Source of the DNA: Roseiarcus sp036489975
Lineage (GTDB): Bacteria; Pseudomonadota; Alphaproteobacteria; Rhizobiales; Beijerinckiaceae
Assembly (NCBI GenBank): GCA_036489975.1
Contig: DASXES010000110.1
Span: 1-64,000, forward strand
Length of the DNA: 64,000 bases
Direction: 5' to 3'
In this document: positions 34,225 to 43,684 of the stretch, one piece after another
How the letters are laid out: each line of letters starts with the position of its first letter
How positions within the stretch are numbered: the stretch's first letter is position 1
Notes under the pieces: model-generated
Databases searched by the model: none
What the model was told of the DNA's origin: nothing
Seen by the model: the letters and a program-made list of their open reading frames with translations, nothing else
Program-made: the position numbers and the translations under genes

Positions 34225-35367
34225 ATGAATCATTTTCGCCATCTCGCTGTCGCCGTTGCCGGCGGGGCGATGTTGACCGCCGCATGCGCTTTGTCGGCGC
34301 CTGCGTTCGCCGCCGGGCCGAAAGTTGTGGCTGGCCCCGCGAACGACCCGAAATGCTTCGCGCCTTGGAAGGCCGATACGAAGTTTCTGCAGTGGCCGGC
34401 GAAGAAGGGGCCGTTTCGCATCGCGCTCGCCAACGGATACATCGCCAACACCTGGCGCATCCAGATGATCCAGACCGCCAAGGCCTACGCGGCTCAACCC
34501 GAGGTCGCCGCCAAGCTCAAGGAATTCAAGGTCGTCTCGACCGGCGAGGACGTCCCCGCGCAGATCGCTGCGATCAACAACTTCATCGATTCCGGTTACG
34601 ACGCGATCGTCACCGACGCCCAGAATCCGGAAGCGTTCAAGCCGGTGATCAAGCGGGCGAAGGAGGCGGGAGTCGTGCTCGTCGCCTTCGACAACACGCT
34701 CGACACCGAGGACGCGATCAACGTCGATGTCGATCAGAAGGGGCTCGGCGTCTATTGGGCGGAATGGCTCGCCAAGCATCTGCCGAACGGCGGCAAGGTC
34801 CTCGAAGTGCGCGGCGTCTCCGGCACTTCCGTCGACCGCGACCGTCACGACGGCATCCACGAGACTTTGGATAAGACCGGCAAGAAGTGGGACGTGGTTG
34901 AAGTGTACGGTAAGTGGGACGACCCGACGGCGCAGAAGGTGACCGCCGACGCGATCGCGGTGCAGAAGCACTTCGACGGCTACACCGCCCAGGGCGGCGA
35001 CACCGGCGTCGTGCAGGCGATGTTGGACGCCAAGCAGCCGATGGCGCCGTTCGGCGGCGAAACCGAGAACGGCTTCCGAAAGTTCTGCGCCAAGCTCTCG
35101 GACCAGGGCCTCAAATGCGCGTCAGGCGGCAGCGGGCCGGCGCAGGTCGCCGTCGCGATCAAGACCGCGATCGACGCGCTCGAGGGCCAGGTCGTGCCGC
35201 AGGCGATCAAGCTGCCGCTCGCCACGGCGGAAGATCCCAACTTCAAGCCGGACGTGAATTTTTACCCCAAGCTCGGCGACAATTTCTTCGTCGGCAATTC
35301 CTTCCCGACCTGCAACATCAACTTCAGCGCGGCTGAAATCATGGGGCAGACGAAGGAAAACAAGTAG
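34225..35367 (+). CDS. Sugar ABC transporter substrate-binding protein (CUT2)
   Basis: A periplasmic binder of 380 residues. The signal peptide (HLAVAVAGGAMLTAACALSA) ends near AFAA. The type-I fold carries FRIALANGYIANTWRIQMIQ, IDSGYDAIVTDAQNPEAF and VLVAFDNTLDTEDAINVDVD. It lies directly upstream of the cognate ATPase and two permeases. The sugar is unknown; the aromatic ligand-stacking residues cannot be assigned by eye. The start ATG 34225 follows GGGAGGAAGACC. Confidence 0.9.
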   Translation: MNHFRHLAVAVAGGAMLTAACALSAPAFAAGPKVVAGPANDPKCFAPWKADTKFLQWPAKKGPFRIALANGYIANTWRIQMIQTAKAYAAQPEVAAKLKEFKVVSTGEDVPAQIAAINNFIDSGYDAIVTDAQNPEAFKPVIKRAKEAGVVLVAFDNTLDTEDAINVDVDQKGLGVYWAEWLAKHLPNGGKVLEVRGVSGTSVDRDRHDGIHETLDKTGKKWDVVEVYGKWDDPTAQKVTADAIAVQKHFDGYTAQGGDTGVVQAMLDAKQPMAPFGGETENGFRKFCAKLSDQGLKCASGGSGPAQVAVAIKTAIDALEGQVVPQAIKLPLATAEDPNFKPDVNFYPKLGDNFFVGNSFPTCNINFSAAEIMGQTKENK

Positions 35368-35383
35368 CGTCGACACAACGCGG

Positions 35384-35410
35384 CCGCCGGGAAACGAAAT
35401 GTCCCGGCGG
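35384..35410 (+). terminator. Hairpin after the sugar-binding protein gene
   Basis: CCGCCGGGA and TCCCGGCGG pair perfectly in a 9-bp stem with a 9-base loop, 17 bases after the stop. It lacks a T-run. This position, between a binding protein and its membrane subunits, is typical of mRNA-stabilising hairpins that raise binding-protein levels. Confidence 0.5.
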
Positions 35411-35475
35411 GGCCGGCGCGAGGCTGGCGCGTCGCGAGCCCATAGGCGTCTTGAAGGGGCGAGAGGTTTGGCGGC

Positions 35476-37032
35476 GTGAGCGAAGCAGAGTCGACGGCCT
35501 CGCCGATCCTGCGCATGGCGGGCGTTTCCAAGCGTTACGGGGGCGTGCGCGCCCTCGCCAACGCGAATCTCACCCTGTTCGCGGGCCGCATTCACGCCAT
35601 CCTCGGCGAAAACGGCGCGGGCAAGTCGACGCTGATCAAGATCCTGTCCGGCGTTGTCGCCCCGGACGCGGGCCGCATCGTGCTCGACGGCGCGGAGGTC
35701 TCTTTCGATTCGCCGGCCGCCGCCAATCGCGCCGGTATCGTGTGCATCTTCCAGGAGCTTTCTCTCGTTCCCGACCTCTCGGTCGCGGACAACATCGCCA
35801 TATCGAATCCGCCGCGCCGTTTCGGCATGATCGACCGGCGCGTGCAGCGTCGTCTCGCTGAGGAGGCGCTCGAGCGCGCCGGCGCGACCGACATCCATCC
35901 AATGGCGCTGGTCAAGGACTTAGCCCTGTCGCGCCGGCAGATGGTCGAAATCGCCAAGGCGCTGGCGCGCCGCCCACGCGTTCTCATTCTCGACGAGGCG
36001 ACTTCGGCGCTGACCGCGGCCGATGTCGCCAAGGTGTTTGTCGTCCTCAAGCGCTTGCGCCAGGAAGGCCTGTCGCTCCTGTATATTTCTCACCGCATGC
36101 ACGAGATCGCCGAGCTTGCCGACGAGAGCACGGTATTCAGGAACGGCTCCAATGTCGCGACCTACCTCGCCGGAACGAAGACCGACAACGAAGTCATCGA
36201 AATGATGATCGGGCGCGAATACAGCCACATCTTTCCGCCGAAGCCGGTGGCGCGTGGCAAGGCTCAAACCCCGCTGTTCGAGGTGAGGAATCTGAACTGG
36301 GGGGACCGCCTGCGCGACATTTCGTTCACCGCTGACACTGGCGAAATCGTCGGTCTTGGCGGTCTCGACGGGCAGGGGCAGCGGGAACTGCTCCTCGCCT
36401 TGTTCGGCGTTCTGCGCGGCGTCTCGGGCGAGATCCGGGTGGCGGGCGCGCTCGCCTCGCCTTCGAGCCCGCACGCGGCCAAGGCGAAGCGCATCGGCAT
36501 GGCGCTGATCCCCGAGGACCGCAAGACGGAGGGGCTGATGCTGCCGATGTCGGTGCGCGAGAATCTTTCCTTCGCCGCGCTTCAGCGCATTTCAAAGGGC
36601 GGGATGATCGACCGGGCGCGCGAGACGAAGCTGGCCGACGAGCTCATGGATCTGCTCGAGATCCACGCGGATGGAATCGACATTCCGGCCGGCTCGCTTT
36701 CGGGCGGCAATCAGCAGAAGGTGGTCATCGCCAAGTGGCTGATGGCGGAGCCCCGGATTATCCTGCTCAACGATCCGACGCGCGGCATTGACGTCGGCAC
36801 CAAGCAGGAGATCTATGCGCTGCTGCGCCGGCTTGCCGACCAGGGCGCGGCGATCATCTTCTACACCACCGACTATGACGAGCTGATCGGCTGCTGCGAC
36901 CGCGCGCTCGTGCTCTACGACGGAGCGATCAAGCGCGAACTCGCCGGGCCTGAGATCACCGAGCGGGCGCTGATCGCGAGCGCGCTCAACATTTCGTCAG
37001 AGGACGCCGCGGCTGGAGCGCTGGCGCAATGA
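35476..37032 (+). CDS. Sugar ABC transporter ATP-binding protein (RbsA/MglA type, two domains)
   Basis: A 518-residue tandem ATPase of a CUT2 importer. The first domain has Walker A GENGAGKST at residues 44-52 and Walker B VLILDEATSAL. The second domain begins near residue 265 and lacks a normal Walker A (LGGLDGQGQRELLLALFG), as is usual for this family, but has the signature SLSGGNQQKVVIAKWL. It starts at GTG 35476 and overlaps the next gene by 4 bases. Confidence 0.95.
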   Translation: MSEAESTASPILRMAGVSKRYGGVRALANANLTLFAGRIHAILGENGAGKSTLIKILSGVVAPDAGRIVLDGAEVSFDSPAAANRAGIVCIFQELSLVPDLSVADNIAISNPPRRFGMIDRRVQRRLAEEALERAGATDIHPMALVKDLALSRRQMVEIAKALARRPRVLILDEATSALTAADVAKVFVVLKRLRQEGLSLLYISHRMHEIAELADESTVFRNGSNVATYLAGTKTDNEVIEMMIGREYSHIFPPKPVARGKAQTPLFEVRNLNWGDRLRDISFTADTGEIVGLGGLDGQGQRELLLALFGVLRGVSGEIRVAGALASPSSPHAAKAKRIGMALIPEDRKTEGLMLPMSVRENLSFAALQRISKGGMIDRARETKLADELMDLLEIHADGIDIPAGSLSGGNQQKVVIAKWLMAEPRIILLNDPTRGIDVGTKQEIYALLRRLADQGAAIIFYTTDYDELIGCCDRALVLYDGAIKRELAGPEITERALIASALNISSEDAAAGALAQ

Positions 37033-38009
37033 GCGAGTGGCGCTATCTCCTCGCCCAGAACCGCGGGACCCTTCTGGCGATCGTGTTCTTCGTCGTGATG
37101 TTCGCGATCTACACCAGCAATCATCCGGCCGGCTTCACCGCCAATGTGGTTCAGACGGCCGCTAACAAGGGTGTGCTGCTTGCGCTGGTGGCGATGGCCC
37201 AGACTTTCGTCGTCATCACCGCGGGCATCGATCTTTCGGTCGGCGCGGTGATGGTCCTCACCAATTGCCTCGCTTCATGGATCGTGGTCGGCACAGCCGC
37301 GAGCGCCACGCTCGGGGTCGTGGGCGTTCTGCTGACGGGTCTTGCCTGCGGCGCGATCAACGGGCTCATCGTCATCTACGGACGCCTGCAGCCGATCGTC
37401 GCCACGATTGCGACCGGAGCGGCGTTCTTTGGCATGGCGCTCCTTTTGCGCCCCGTTCCGGGCGGCGACGTCTATGCGCCGCTGGCCGACGCGCTGACCG
37501 GCAAGACGTTCGACGTCGCGCCCGCAAGCCTGATTGGGCTCGCCGGCGTCGTGCTTGTCGTCTGGGTTCCTTACAGCCGCTCGGCGATCGGCCGCGCGGC
37601 CTACGCCATCGGCTCCTCCGAGAGCGCGGCCTATATGTCTGGCGTGCCGGTCGGCCCGGCCAAATTTTGCGCCTATGTGCTTTCGGGCCTGACGGCTTCG
37701 ATCGGTGGGCTCTTTCTCACCTTCGTCACCTATTCGGGCGAGGCGTCGGCCGCCAACGCCAACACCTATACGCTTTTCTCCATCGCCGCGGTGGTGCTGG
37801 GCGGGGTTTCGCTGTTCGGCGGCTCGGGCAGCGCGATCGGTGCGATCTTCGGCGCGCTGATGTTCCGCACCATCGGCGACCTTCTGTTCGTCTTCAATCT
37901 CGACCCGCTCTGGCAGCCGCTCTTTCAGGGCCTCGTCCTGCTCGCCGCGGTCTGCGTCGGTTCGGCGAGGGTGTTCCAGGTGCGCAACCGGCTGGAGCTT
38001 TTCCCGTGA
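37029..38009 (+). CDS. Sugar ABC transporter permease 1 (CUT2, BPD_transp_2)
   Basis: A 326-residue inner-membrane subunit with 8-10 hydrophobic helices. The family motif GIDLSVGAVMVLTN (FGVIDLSVG type) is near residue 66, and SGSAIGAIFGALMFRTIGDL lies near the end. The start overlaps the ATPase stop (ATGA at 37029-37032). The stop overlaps the next permease start, so all three membrane-complex genes are coupled. Confidence 0.94.
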   Translation: MSEWRYLLAQNRGTLLAIVFFVVMFAIYTSNHPAGFTANVVQTAANKGVLLALVAMAQTFVVITAGIDLSVGAVMVLTNCLASWIVVGTAASATLGVVGVLLTGLACGAINGLIVIYGRLQPIVATIATGAAFFGMALLLRPVPGGDVYAPLADALTGKTFDVAPASLIGLAGVVLVVWVPYSRSAIGRAAYAIGSSESAAYMSGVPVGPAKFCAYVLSGLTASIGGLFLTFVTYSGEASAANANTYTLFSIAAVVLGGVSLFGGSGSAIGAIFGALMFRTIGDLLFVFNLDPLWQPLFQGLVLLAAVCVGSARVFQVRNRLELFP

Positions 38010-38983
38010 GCGAGAACGCCCAAACCGGATTTGCGGATGCGATCAGGCGCCGCATCGATCCGCCGGTCGCGATCGCCTTCGGTTGCGTTCTCCTCATGCT
38101 GTTCCTGGGCTCGCTCTACTCGCGCAGCTTCCTCTCGCCCGAATATCTGTTGCAGCAATTGAAGGTCGCCTCGTTCCTTGGCGTCATCGCCACCGGCACG
38201 ATGATCGTCATTCTGCTCGGGCAGATCGATCTCTCCATTCCCTGGGTGGTCGCGGTCGGCGGCATGATGTCCACGGCGGCGACGGGCTGGGGTCCCGTCG
38301 GGGAGGCGATGGCGATTCCGTTCGGGGTCGCTTGCGGTGTGGCGCTCGGCCTCGTCAACGGCTTCGGCGTCGCTTATCTGCGTATTCCCTCGATGATCAT
38401 CACGCTTGCGGTCAATGCGGTGGCGCAGGGGCTGATGGTGGCCCACACCGGCGGGTTCTCGCCGCAAGATTCCTCGTCGCCGGCTATGCGGGAGCTCGCC
38501 ACCGGGCAACTTCTGTTCGGCCTGCCGAATGCGCTCATCGTCTGGGCGGTGATCGGCGCGGGCGCGATCTTCCTGTTGAACCGCACCACCTTTGGCCGCG
38601 CCGTCTACGGCATCGGCAACCGCGAACGCGCGGCCTATCTCTCGGGCATCGACACGCAGCGAGTGGTGCTGATCGCGTTTGCGCTCGCGGGCGGCCTCTC
38701 AGCGTTCGGCGGGGTCCTGCTCGCAGGCTACGCCAGCAAAGCCGCGCAGGCGATGGGCGACGCCTATCTCCTGCCGGCGATCGCCGCAGTCGTTCTCGGC
38801 GGCGCTTCCATTCTCGGCGGGCGGGGCAATTATCTCGGCACCGTCGCCGGCGTCATCCTCATCACGCTCCTGCAATCCATTCTCTCGGTGGTGCAGATGC
38901 CGGAGGCCGGGCGCCAGATCACTTACGGTGTCGTCATTGTCGCGATGCTCTTGCTCTACGGGCGCGAGGGCAGAACGCGGTAA
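38006..38983 (+). CDS. Sugar ABC transporter permease 2 (CUT2, BPD_transp_2)
   Basis: The second permease, 325 residues from GTG 38006 (GTGAGCGAGAACGCC), which overlaps the previous stop. Motifs LGQIDLSIPWVVAVGGMM and GGASILGGRGNYLGTVAGVI are typical. Two different permeases suggest a heterodimeric channel, as in the rhamnose (RhaP/RhaQ) and LsrC/LsrD systems. The open frame upstream of 38006 is antisense-like in composition and is not part of the protein. Confidence 0.92.
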   Translation: MSENAQTGFADAIRRRIDPPVAIAFGCVLLMLFLGSLYSRSFLSPEYLLQQLKVASFLGVIATGTMIVILLGQIDLSIPWVVAVGGMMSTAATGWGPVGEAMAIPFGVACGVALGLVNGFGVAYLRIPSMIITLAVNAVAQGLMVAHTGGFSPQDSSSPAMRELATGQLLFGLPNALIVWAVIGAGAIFLLNRTTFGRAVYGIGNRERAAYLSGIDTQRVVLIAFALAGGLSAFGGVLLAGYASKAAQAMGDAYLLPAIAAVVLGGASILGGRGNYLGTVAGVILITLLQSILSVVQMPEAGRQITYGVVIVAMLLLYGREGRTR

Positions 38984-39087
38984 GCTGGCTAAAATCAGAT
39001 TGACGCTTGCCGCCTTGCGCTGAGCCTTTGGCCCTGCGCATACAACGCGACGCGCGAAATTCGCGATCTGGCGTCGAGTGTCGAGGC

Positions 39088-40521
39088 ATGAGCTTTCTGG
39101 ACGACCTGGCGTTCGGACCTAGCGGCGGTCGAAAGTCATGGGTCAGGGCCCTTTTGATTGGTCTCGCCGCTCTCGCGGCCGTCGCTGCTCTCCTCTATTA
39201 CACCGTCTCCGGCGATTATGCTTTCTTACGGGCGTCCATCCTGACCGGATCGCCGACCGGCGCTTATCATGGGCTGGGCGAAAAGCTGGCGGCGCGGGCG
39301 CGCAAGAAGAACGGCCATCTGAAGGTCGTCGCCACCGCGGGGTCGGTCGAAAATATCGCCCGCCTCGTCGGCGAGAAAGGGGTGTGCGTTCCGGCGTTCG
39401 CTTTCGTGCAGGATGGCGTGCCGACGCCCGCTGACGCGGGCCTGGCTACTCTTGGGCGTCTGCCGCAGCCTGAATCGTTATTCCTGTTTGCCCGGCGCGG
39501 ACGCGCAATCAATACATTCAACGATCTCAAAGGCGCTTCGGTCGGGATCGGTCCAGAAGGTTCGGGCACGACTTATCTGATGCAGCACTTGCTGGAGAAT
39601 TCAGATCTCGGGGATCTTGGTCTCAAGCCCTCGAATCATGATCTCGATGCGCAAGCGGCATTGGTCCGTGACGGTCAGCTCGACCTCGCGGCCTCCGTTA
39701 TGAACGAAAATGCTCAGATGGTGCGCATGCTGGCCAACAAATACGACCTCGAGATCGTCGCCCCGGCTGACATCGAAGGGCTCGTGGCCCGAGACAAGTG
39801 GCTGCGTCTCGGCCGGATCCCAGCGGGCTTTTACGACATCGGCAAGCCGATCCCGGCGAGCGACAAGCTTGTCGCGCAAGTCGACACGCTGGTCATGACC
39901 AACGCCTGCGTGCATCGCGCCGAGCGCGTCGCCTTTCTCATGCTGCTCCGAGAGGAGTTTCCCAATTTCGTTCGCGTGAACCCGCCGCCCTCGGCGAAAT
40001 CGCAGGATAGCGCGCCCTTGGCCGACGAGGCGCGCGAATTCTTCGCCAGCGGCGAGCCCGAGATGGCTGACAAATATTTCCCTTGGGCCGTGAACCTGAT
40101 GTCGCCTGCGTACTGGATCTATATGGTGATGGGGGCCACGGTCCTCTTGAACGCGATGGGCGTCTACAGCCGGTTCAGGCTCTGGCGCATCGACGCCAAT
40201 CGGGCGCTCCTCGAGACGCGCCTCAAGGCGCTCGCTTATCCCGGTCTAGACGAGCAGCAGATCAAAGCGCGCGCGCATTCCAGCATCACGCGAGACCAGA
40301 TCAAGGCGCTCCCGCCCGAGCACGTCATCCAGACGGCGCAGGATCGCAAAGCGGCGGAAGAGCTGATCAAGGACTTTGATGTGCTTCATCGCCGCTGCGA
40401 GGAGCAGCTCGTCTCGTATTTCACGCCGATGGGGTCGGAAATGTATTATCGATACCAGGAATGGCTGATCGACGAAGCGAAAGCCGTGCTCGCCGCTCTG
40501 CTCCGCGCGGCGAAGCCATAG
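39088..40521 (+). CDS. Membrane-anchored TAXI-family solute receptor
   Basis: A 477-residue protein. A helix near residues 19-40 (VRALLIGLAALAAVAALLYY) serves as an N-terminal anchor. The TAXI (TRAP-associated extracytoplasmic) domain follows: ILTGSPTGAYHGLGEKLAAR, NTFNDLKGASVGIGPEGSGT, and NENAQMVRMLANKYDLE. A second helix (SPAYWIYMVMGATVLLNAM, near 345) is followed by ~110 mostly helical charged residues, probably cytoplasmic. No TRAP permease genes are adjacent, so it may act as a sensor or belong to an unlinked transporter. The start ATG 39088 was chosen by the beginning of the conserved part. Confidence 0.85.
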   Translation: MSFLDDLAFGPSGGRKSWVRALLIGLAALAAVAALLYYTVSGDYAFLRASILTGSPTGAYHGLGEKLAARARKKNGHLKVVATAGSVENIARLVGEKGVCVPAFAFVQDGVPTPADAGLATLGRLPQPESLFLFARRGRAINTFNDLKGASVGIGPEGSGTTYLMQHLLENSDLGDLGLKPSNHDLDAQAALVRDGQLDLAASVMNENAQMVRMLANKYDLEIVAPADIEGLVARDKWLRLGRIPAGFYDIGKPIPASDKLVAQVDTLVMTNACVHRAERVAFLMLLREEFPNFVRVNPPPSAKSQDSAPLADEAREFFASGEPEMADKYFPWAVNLMSPAYWIYMVMGATVLLNAMGVYSRFRLWRIDANRALLETRLKALAYPGLDEQQIKARAHSSITRDQIKALPPEHVIQTAQDRKAAEELIKDFDVLHRRCEEQLVSYFTPMGSEMYYRYQEWLIDEAKAVLAALLRAAKP

Positions 40522-40547
40522 TTGCCCGATACCGGCATTGGCGTTTC

Positions 40548-41495
40548 TCAGGCGGCGACCGCGGCTGCCGCCATTCTTTCTTCCGGATGGTGCGCGCCGG
40601 GGCAGGTCTTCAACCGTTCGCGCAGGTCCGCGATCAGCCACCGTCCAGCTCGACCAGGCAAGCGGCCGCGCTCATGCACGACGGAGAGGGGGAGGGCGAT
40701 TTCCTCCTGATTGGCGATCTGGAGCCTCTTCAGCCGGCCTGCGGCGACATGCTCGGCGACCATGTGACTTGGCATGTTGCACCAGCCAAAGCCCCCAAGC
40801 AGGAAATCGAGCCGGGTGGCCAGGTCGGCGAACCTCCAGATGTGACGGCTGACGATCCCGCCGGAAAGATTGTGGGTCAGCGGCGTGCGGTCGGTCAGAA
40901 CGAGCTGCACGTGCGGCTCGAGCGCTTCGCGCGTGAGCGGGAGGGGCAGGGCGGCGAGCGGATGGCTGGCGGCCACCACCGGCCACATGGCCACCCGCGT
41001 CATGAATTCGCTCACCAGATCGCAGGGGCTTGAGGGCGCGATCGTACAGATCGCAAGCCGCGCCGCGCCGTCCCGCAGCCGCTGCTCCGCGCCCCCCAGA
41101 GCCTCGGTGTACACGGACGCCGGCAGAAGCGGAAAGGCGACGCGCAGCGCCTTGAGGCTCTCCATCAGGAGCGGAATCGGCAACATCGCGTCGACCGCGA
41201 GCGTGAGTTCCGGCTCAACGTCCTGAGCCATGCTTTCGGCCCGGGCGCGGATGGCCCGCGCCGCCGCGATCAGCGTTCGCGCATCCCCCACCAGCGCTTT
41301 TCCCGCATCGGTCAGCTGCGGCGTCTTGCCGGAGCGGTCGAACAGGCCAAGTCCGAGGGTCCTCTCGAGCGTCTGGATCGACTGGCTGATCGCCGACTGA
41401 ACCCGGCCGAGCTTTCGCGCGGCGGCCGAAAAACTTCCGGCATCGGCGACAGCCACGAGAATACGCATCTGGTCGAGCGTGAGCGAGTCGATCAT
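40548..41495 (-). CDS. LysR-family transcriptional regulator
   Basis: A 315-residue regulator. The N-terminal helix-turn-helix (DQMRILVAVADAGSFSAAAR, RVQSAISQSIQTLERTLG) is at residues 8-50. The periplasmic-binding-like effector domain runs from ~90 to the end. It is divergent from the nitroreductase-wrbA-doxX genes, so it most likely controls them, perhaps in response to a quinone or electrophile. Its own start faces a palindrome at 41525-41537. Confidence 0.92.
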   Translation of the reverse strand: MIDSLTLDQMRILVAVADAGSFSAAARKLGRVQSAISQSIQTLERTLGLGLFDRSGKTPQLTDAGKALVGDARTLIAAARAIRARAESMAQDVEPELTLAVDAMLPIPLLMESLKALRVAFPLLPASVYTEALGGAEQRLRDGAARLAICTIAPSSPCDLVSEFMTRVAMWPVVAASHPLAALPLPLTREALEPHVQLVLTDRTPLTHNLSGGIVSRHIWRFADLATRLDFLLGGFGWCNMPSHMVAEHVAAGRLKRLQIANQEEIALPLSVVHERGRLPGRAGRWLIADLRERLKTCPGAHHPEERMAAAAVAA

Positions 41496-41524
41496 CCATC
41501 ACCTCCAGCGATAGGTTCTAACAT

Positions 41525-41537
41525 AATTTGGCCAATT
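41525..41537. promoter_or_regulatory. Candidate LysR-binding site between divergent genes
   Basis: AATTTGGCCAATT is a nearly perfect inverted repeat centred on TTGGCCAA, in the 101-bp gap between the LysR gene and the nitroreductase gene. It fits the T-N11-A pattern of LysR boxes. Its function is inferred from position. Confidence 0.5.
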
Positions 41538-41596
41538 GCAATGATTGGGGCGGAGGGCGACATTCCGTTGCGACGCAACATTCGAGGGGCCGCCGC

Positions 41597-42205
41597 ATGA
41601 CCATCCACGTTCCTGACCACAAGACGATCGACGCCTCGTCACTCGCGCAGATCTTTACCGAGGCGCGCACGCATAATGTATTTGTGGACCGGCCGGTTTC
41701 GGACGAATCGCTCAAGAAGGCGATCGAGCTGGCCAAAATGGGGCCGACCAGCGCCAATCAATCGCCGCTGCGCGCGCTGTTCCTGCGATCTCCTGAAGCC
41801 AAGGAGCGGCTCCGGCCGGCGCTCGCGCCGGGCAACCTGGACAAGACGATGAGCGCGCCGGTCGTCGCAATCACGGCTTACGACGAGAAGTTCTACGATC
41901 ATCTGCCGTTCCTGATGCCGCACCGGGACATGAGGAGCTATTTCTCCGGCAACCCCGCCCTCGCCGCCCGCAGCGCCTTCCAGAACGGCACGTTGCAGGT
42001 CGCCTATTTCATTATCGCGCTGCGCGCCGTCGGTCTCGACACCGGACCGATGACCGGCTTCGACAATGCGAAGGTCGATGCGGAGTTCTTCCCCGAAGGA
42101 AACTTCAAGTCGAACGTCTTGATCAACATCGGCTACGGCGACCATGAGAAGCTGTTCCCACGCAGTCCGCGGTTTTCCTTCGACCAGATCGCAAAAATTC
42201 TCTGA
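41597..42205 (+). CDS. Nitroreductase-family protein, RutE/malonic semialdehyde reductase-like
   Basis: An FMN-dependent reductase of 202 residues. TEARTHNVFVDRPVSDESLK, LAKMGPTSANQSPLRALFL and GTLQVAYFIIALRAVGLDTG match the RutE/YdfN branch (HadB/RutE). RutE reduces the toxic 3-hydroxypropionate precursor malonic semialdehyde in uracil breakdown, but no other rut genes are here. With wrbA and doxX next to it, a role in quinone or electrophile detoxification is more likely. The start ATG is at 41597. Confidence 0.85.
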   Translation: MTIHVPDHKTIDASSLAQIFTEARTHNVFVDRPVSDESLKKAIELAKMGPTSANQSPLRALFLRSPEAKERLRPALAPGNLDKTMSAPVVAITAYDEKFYDHLPFLMPHRDMRSYFSGNPALAARSAFQNGTLQVAYFIIALRAVGLDTGPMTGFDNAKVDAEFFPEGNFKSNVLINIGYGDHEKLFPRSPRFSFDQIAKIL

Positions 42206-42240
42206 CATCCCTCCTGGCTGAACGAATTTAGGACGTTTGA

Positions 42241-42840
42241 ATGACCAAGGTGCTGGTTCTCTACTATTCGAGCTACGGCCATATCGAGCAGATGGCTTAT
42301 GCCGAGGCCGAAGGCGCCCGTGCGGCGGGCGCGACGGCCGACGTCAAGCGCGTGCCGGAGACCGTTCCTGAGGAGATTGCCAAGGCCGCGTATTTCAAGC
42401 TTGACCAGCCAGCGCCGATCGCGACGCCCGCCGATCTCGCGAATTATGATGCGATCATCGTCGGGGCGCCGACCCGGTTCGGCCGTATGCCGTCCGCGAT
42501 GGGCGCTTTCTTTGAGCAGGCCGGCGGCTTGTGGGCGACCGGCGCGTTGAACGGGAAGGTGGGAGGGGCCTTCACTTCGAGCGCGACGCAGCACGGCGGC
42601 AATGAAACGACCCTCTTCTCCATCATCGCCAACCTGATGCATTTCGGCCTGGTCATCGTCGGCTTGCCCTACAGCCACGCCAGCCAGATGACGCTCGAGG
42701 AAATCGTCGGCGGTGCGCCCTACGGCGCGACCACCATTGCCGGCGGGCAGGGGGAGCGCCAGCCGAGCAAGCTCGAACTCAACGGCGCCCGCCATCAAGG
42801 CGAGCTTGTCGCCAAGGTCGCCGCTAAGCTGTCGGCATAG
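42241..42840 (+). CDS. wrbA: NAD(P)H:quinone oxidoreductase WrbA
   Basis: A flavodoxin-like tetrameric FMN enzyme that reduces quinones by two electrons. It has 199 residues. The FMN phosphate loop YYSSYGHIEQMAY is at the N-terminus. The WrbA insert with PTRFGRMPSAMGAFFEQAGG and the motif FTSSATQHGGNETTL (near 113-127) are diagnostic. It lies 35 bp after the nitroreductase gene. Confidence 0.96.
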   Translation: MTKVLVLYYSSYGHIEQMAYAEAEGARAAGATADVKRVPETVPEEIAKAAYFKLDQPAPIATPADLANYDAIIVGAPTRFGRMPSAMGAFFEQAGGLWATGALNGKVGGAFTSSATQHGGNETTLFSIIANLMHFGLVIVGLPYSHASQMTLEEIVGGAPYGATTIAGGQGERQPSKLELNGARHQGELVAKVAAKLSA

Positions 42841-42894
42841 GCGGCCCCGTCACGGCGCTTTACCAACCGTCCAGCCCAACAAAAGGCGACAACC

Positions 42895-43311
42895 ATGAGT
42901 GACGTTCTTCCCCGCGTCTCCACCGTTCCAGCGGTGATTCCGGCGCGGTTCGCGCCCTATCTGCTTTCCGTGCTGCGCGTCGCGGCCGGGCTTGCCTTTC
43001 TCGAGCACGGAACAGGCAAGCTGCTTGGCTTCCCTCATGGCCTGCCGTTCATCGACAAGATGCCGACCGGACTGCTCTACTTCACCGGAACGATGGAGCT
43101 CGTCGGCGGCGTCCTGATCGTGCTCGGCCTGTTCACGCGCCCGGCCGCCTTCATCCTTTCGGGATTCATGGCCGCGGGCTACTTCATGGCGCATTTCCCG
43201 GTGAGCTTCTTTCCCGCGATCAGCATGGGCGAGCCCGCGCTGCTTTATTGCTTCATTTTTCTTTATCTCGCTGCGGCCGGGCCCGGCCCGTGGGCGGTTG
43301 ACAGGCAGTGA
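42895..43311 (+). CDS. DoxX-family membrane protein
   Basis: A 138-residue inner-membrane protein with four hydrophobic helices (LRVAAGLAFLEHGTGKLLGF, LLYFTGTMELVGGVLIVLGL, AAFILSGFMAAGYFMAHFPV, LLYCFIFLYLAAAGPG). The EHGTGKL motif in helix 1 and the acidic residue in helix 2 are typical of DoxX proteins linked to redox stress. It is the third gene of the LysR-controlled set. Confidence 0.9.
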   Translation: MSDVLPRVSTVPAVIPARFAPYLLSVLRVAAGLAFLEHGTGKLLGFPHGLPFIDKMPTGLLYFTGTMELVGGVLIVLGLFTRPAAFILSGFMAAGYFMAHFPVSFFPAISMGEPALLYCFIFLYLAAAGPGPWAVDRQ

Positions 43312-43480
43312 ACGTCGCAAAAGGCGTTGATTGGGAGTTGAGTAAAGCCTCATCGTAATCGCCATAGCCGCCTCTCTGATCGTGTTAGGTGGACCCGACC
43401 GTTCCGGCTGCCGACGACAGTCCGAACGCCTTGGGGTCTTTTCTTTCAGAGCCGACGCCCTTGGCCTGCCGCACGCCTCG

Positions 43481-43684
43481 CTAGGGGTTGGGCGGAGGGC
43501 CCGGCTCCAGGCGCGCCGCCTTGATAAGCTCCCGCAATTGCGAAAGGAGCGAAGGCCCGCCATCCACGGCGCGGTCGTCGTAGCCCTCTCGGCGCAACTG
43601 CTTTCTTATCTCGTCAATCCTCGCGACCTGCCCGGACCTGGCCAACTGAAATGCGCGCTCCAGCGCTGCGATCCTATGATCCAT
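43481..43684 (-). CDS. Small hypothetical protein
   Basis: A 67-residue soluble protein (MDHRIAALERAFQLARSGQV...) with two amphipathic helices and a basic middle. I recall similar short proteins in other Rhizobiales (DEIRKQLRREGY core) but know no function. The start at 43684 was chosen because the conserved part begins there; an ATG at 43738 in the same frame is possible. It is isolated between doxX and the repeat region. Confidence 0.5.
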   Translation of the reverse strand: MDHRIAALERAFQLARSGQVARIDEIRKQLRREGYDDRAVDGGPSLLSQLRELIKAARLEPGPPPNP

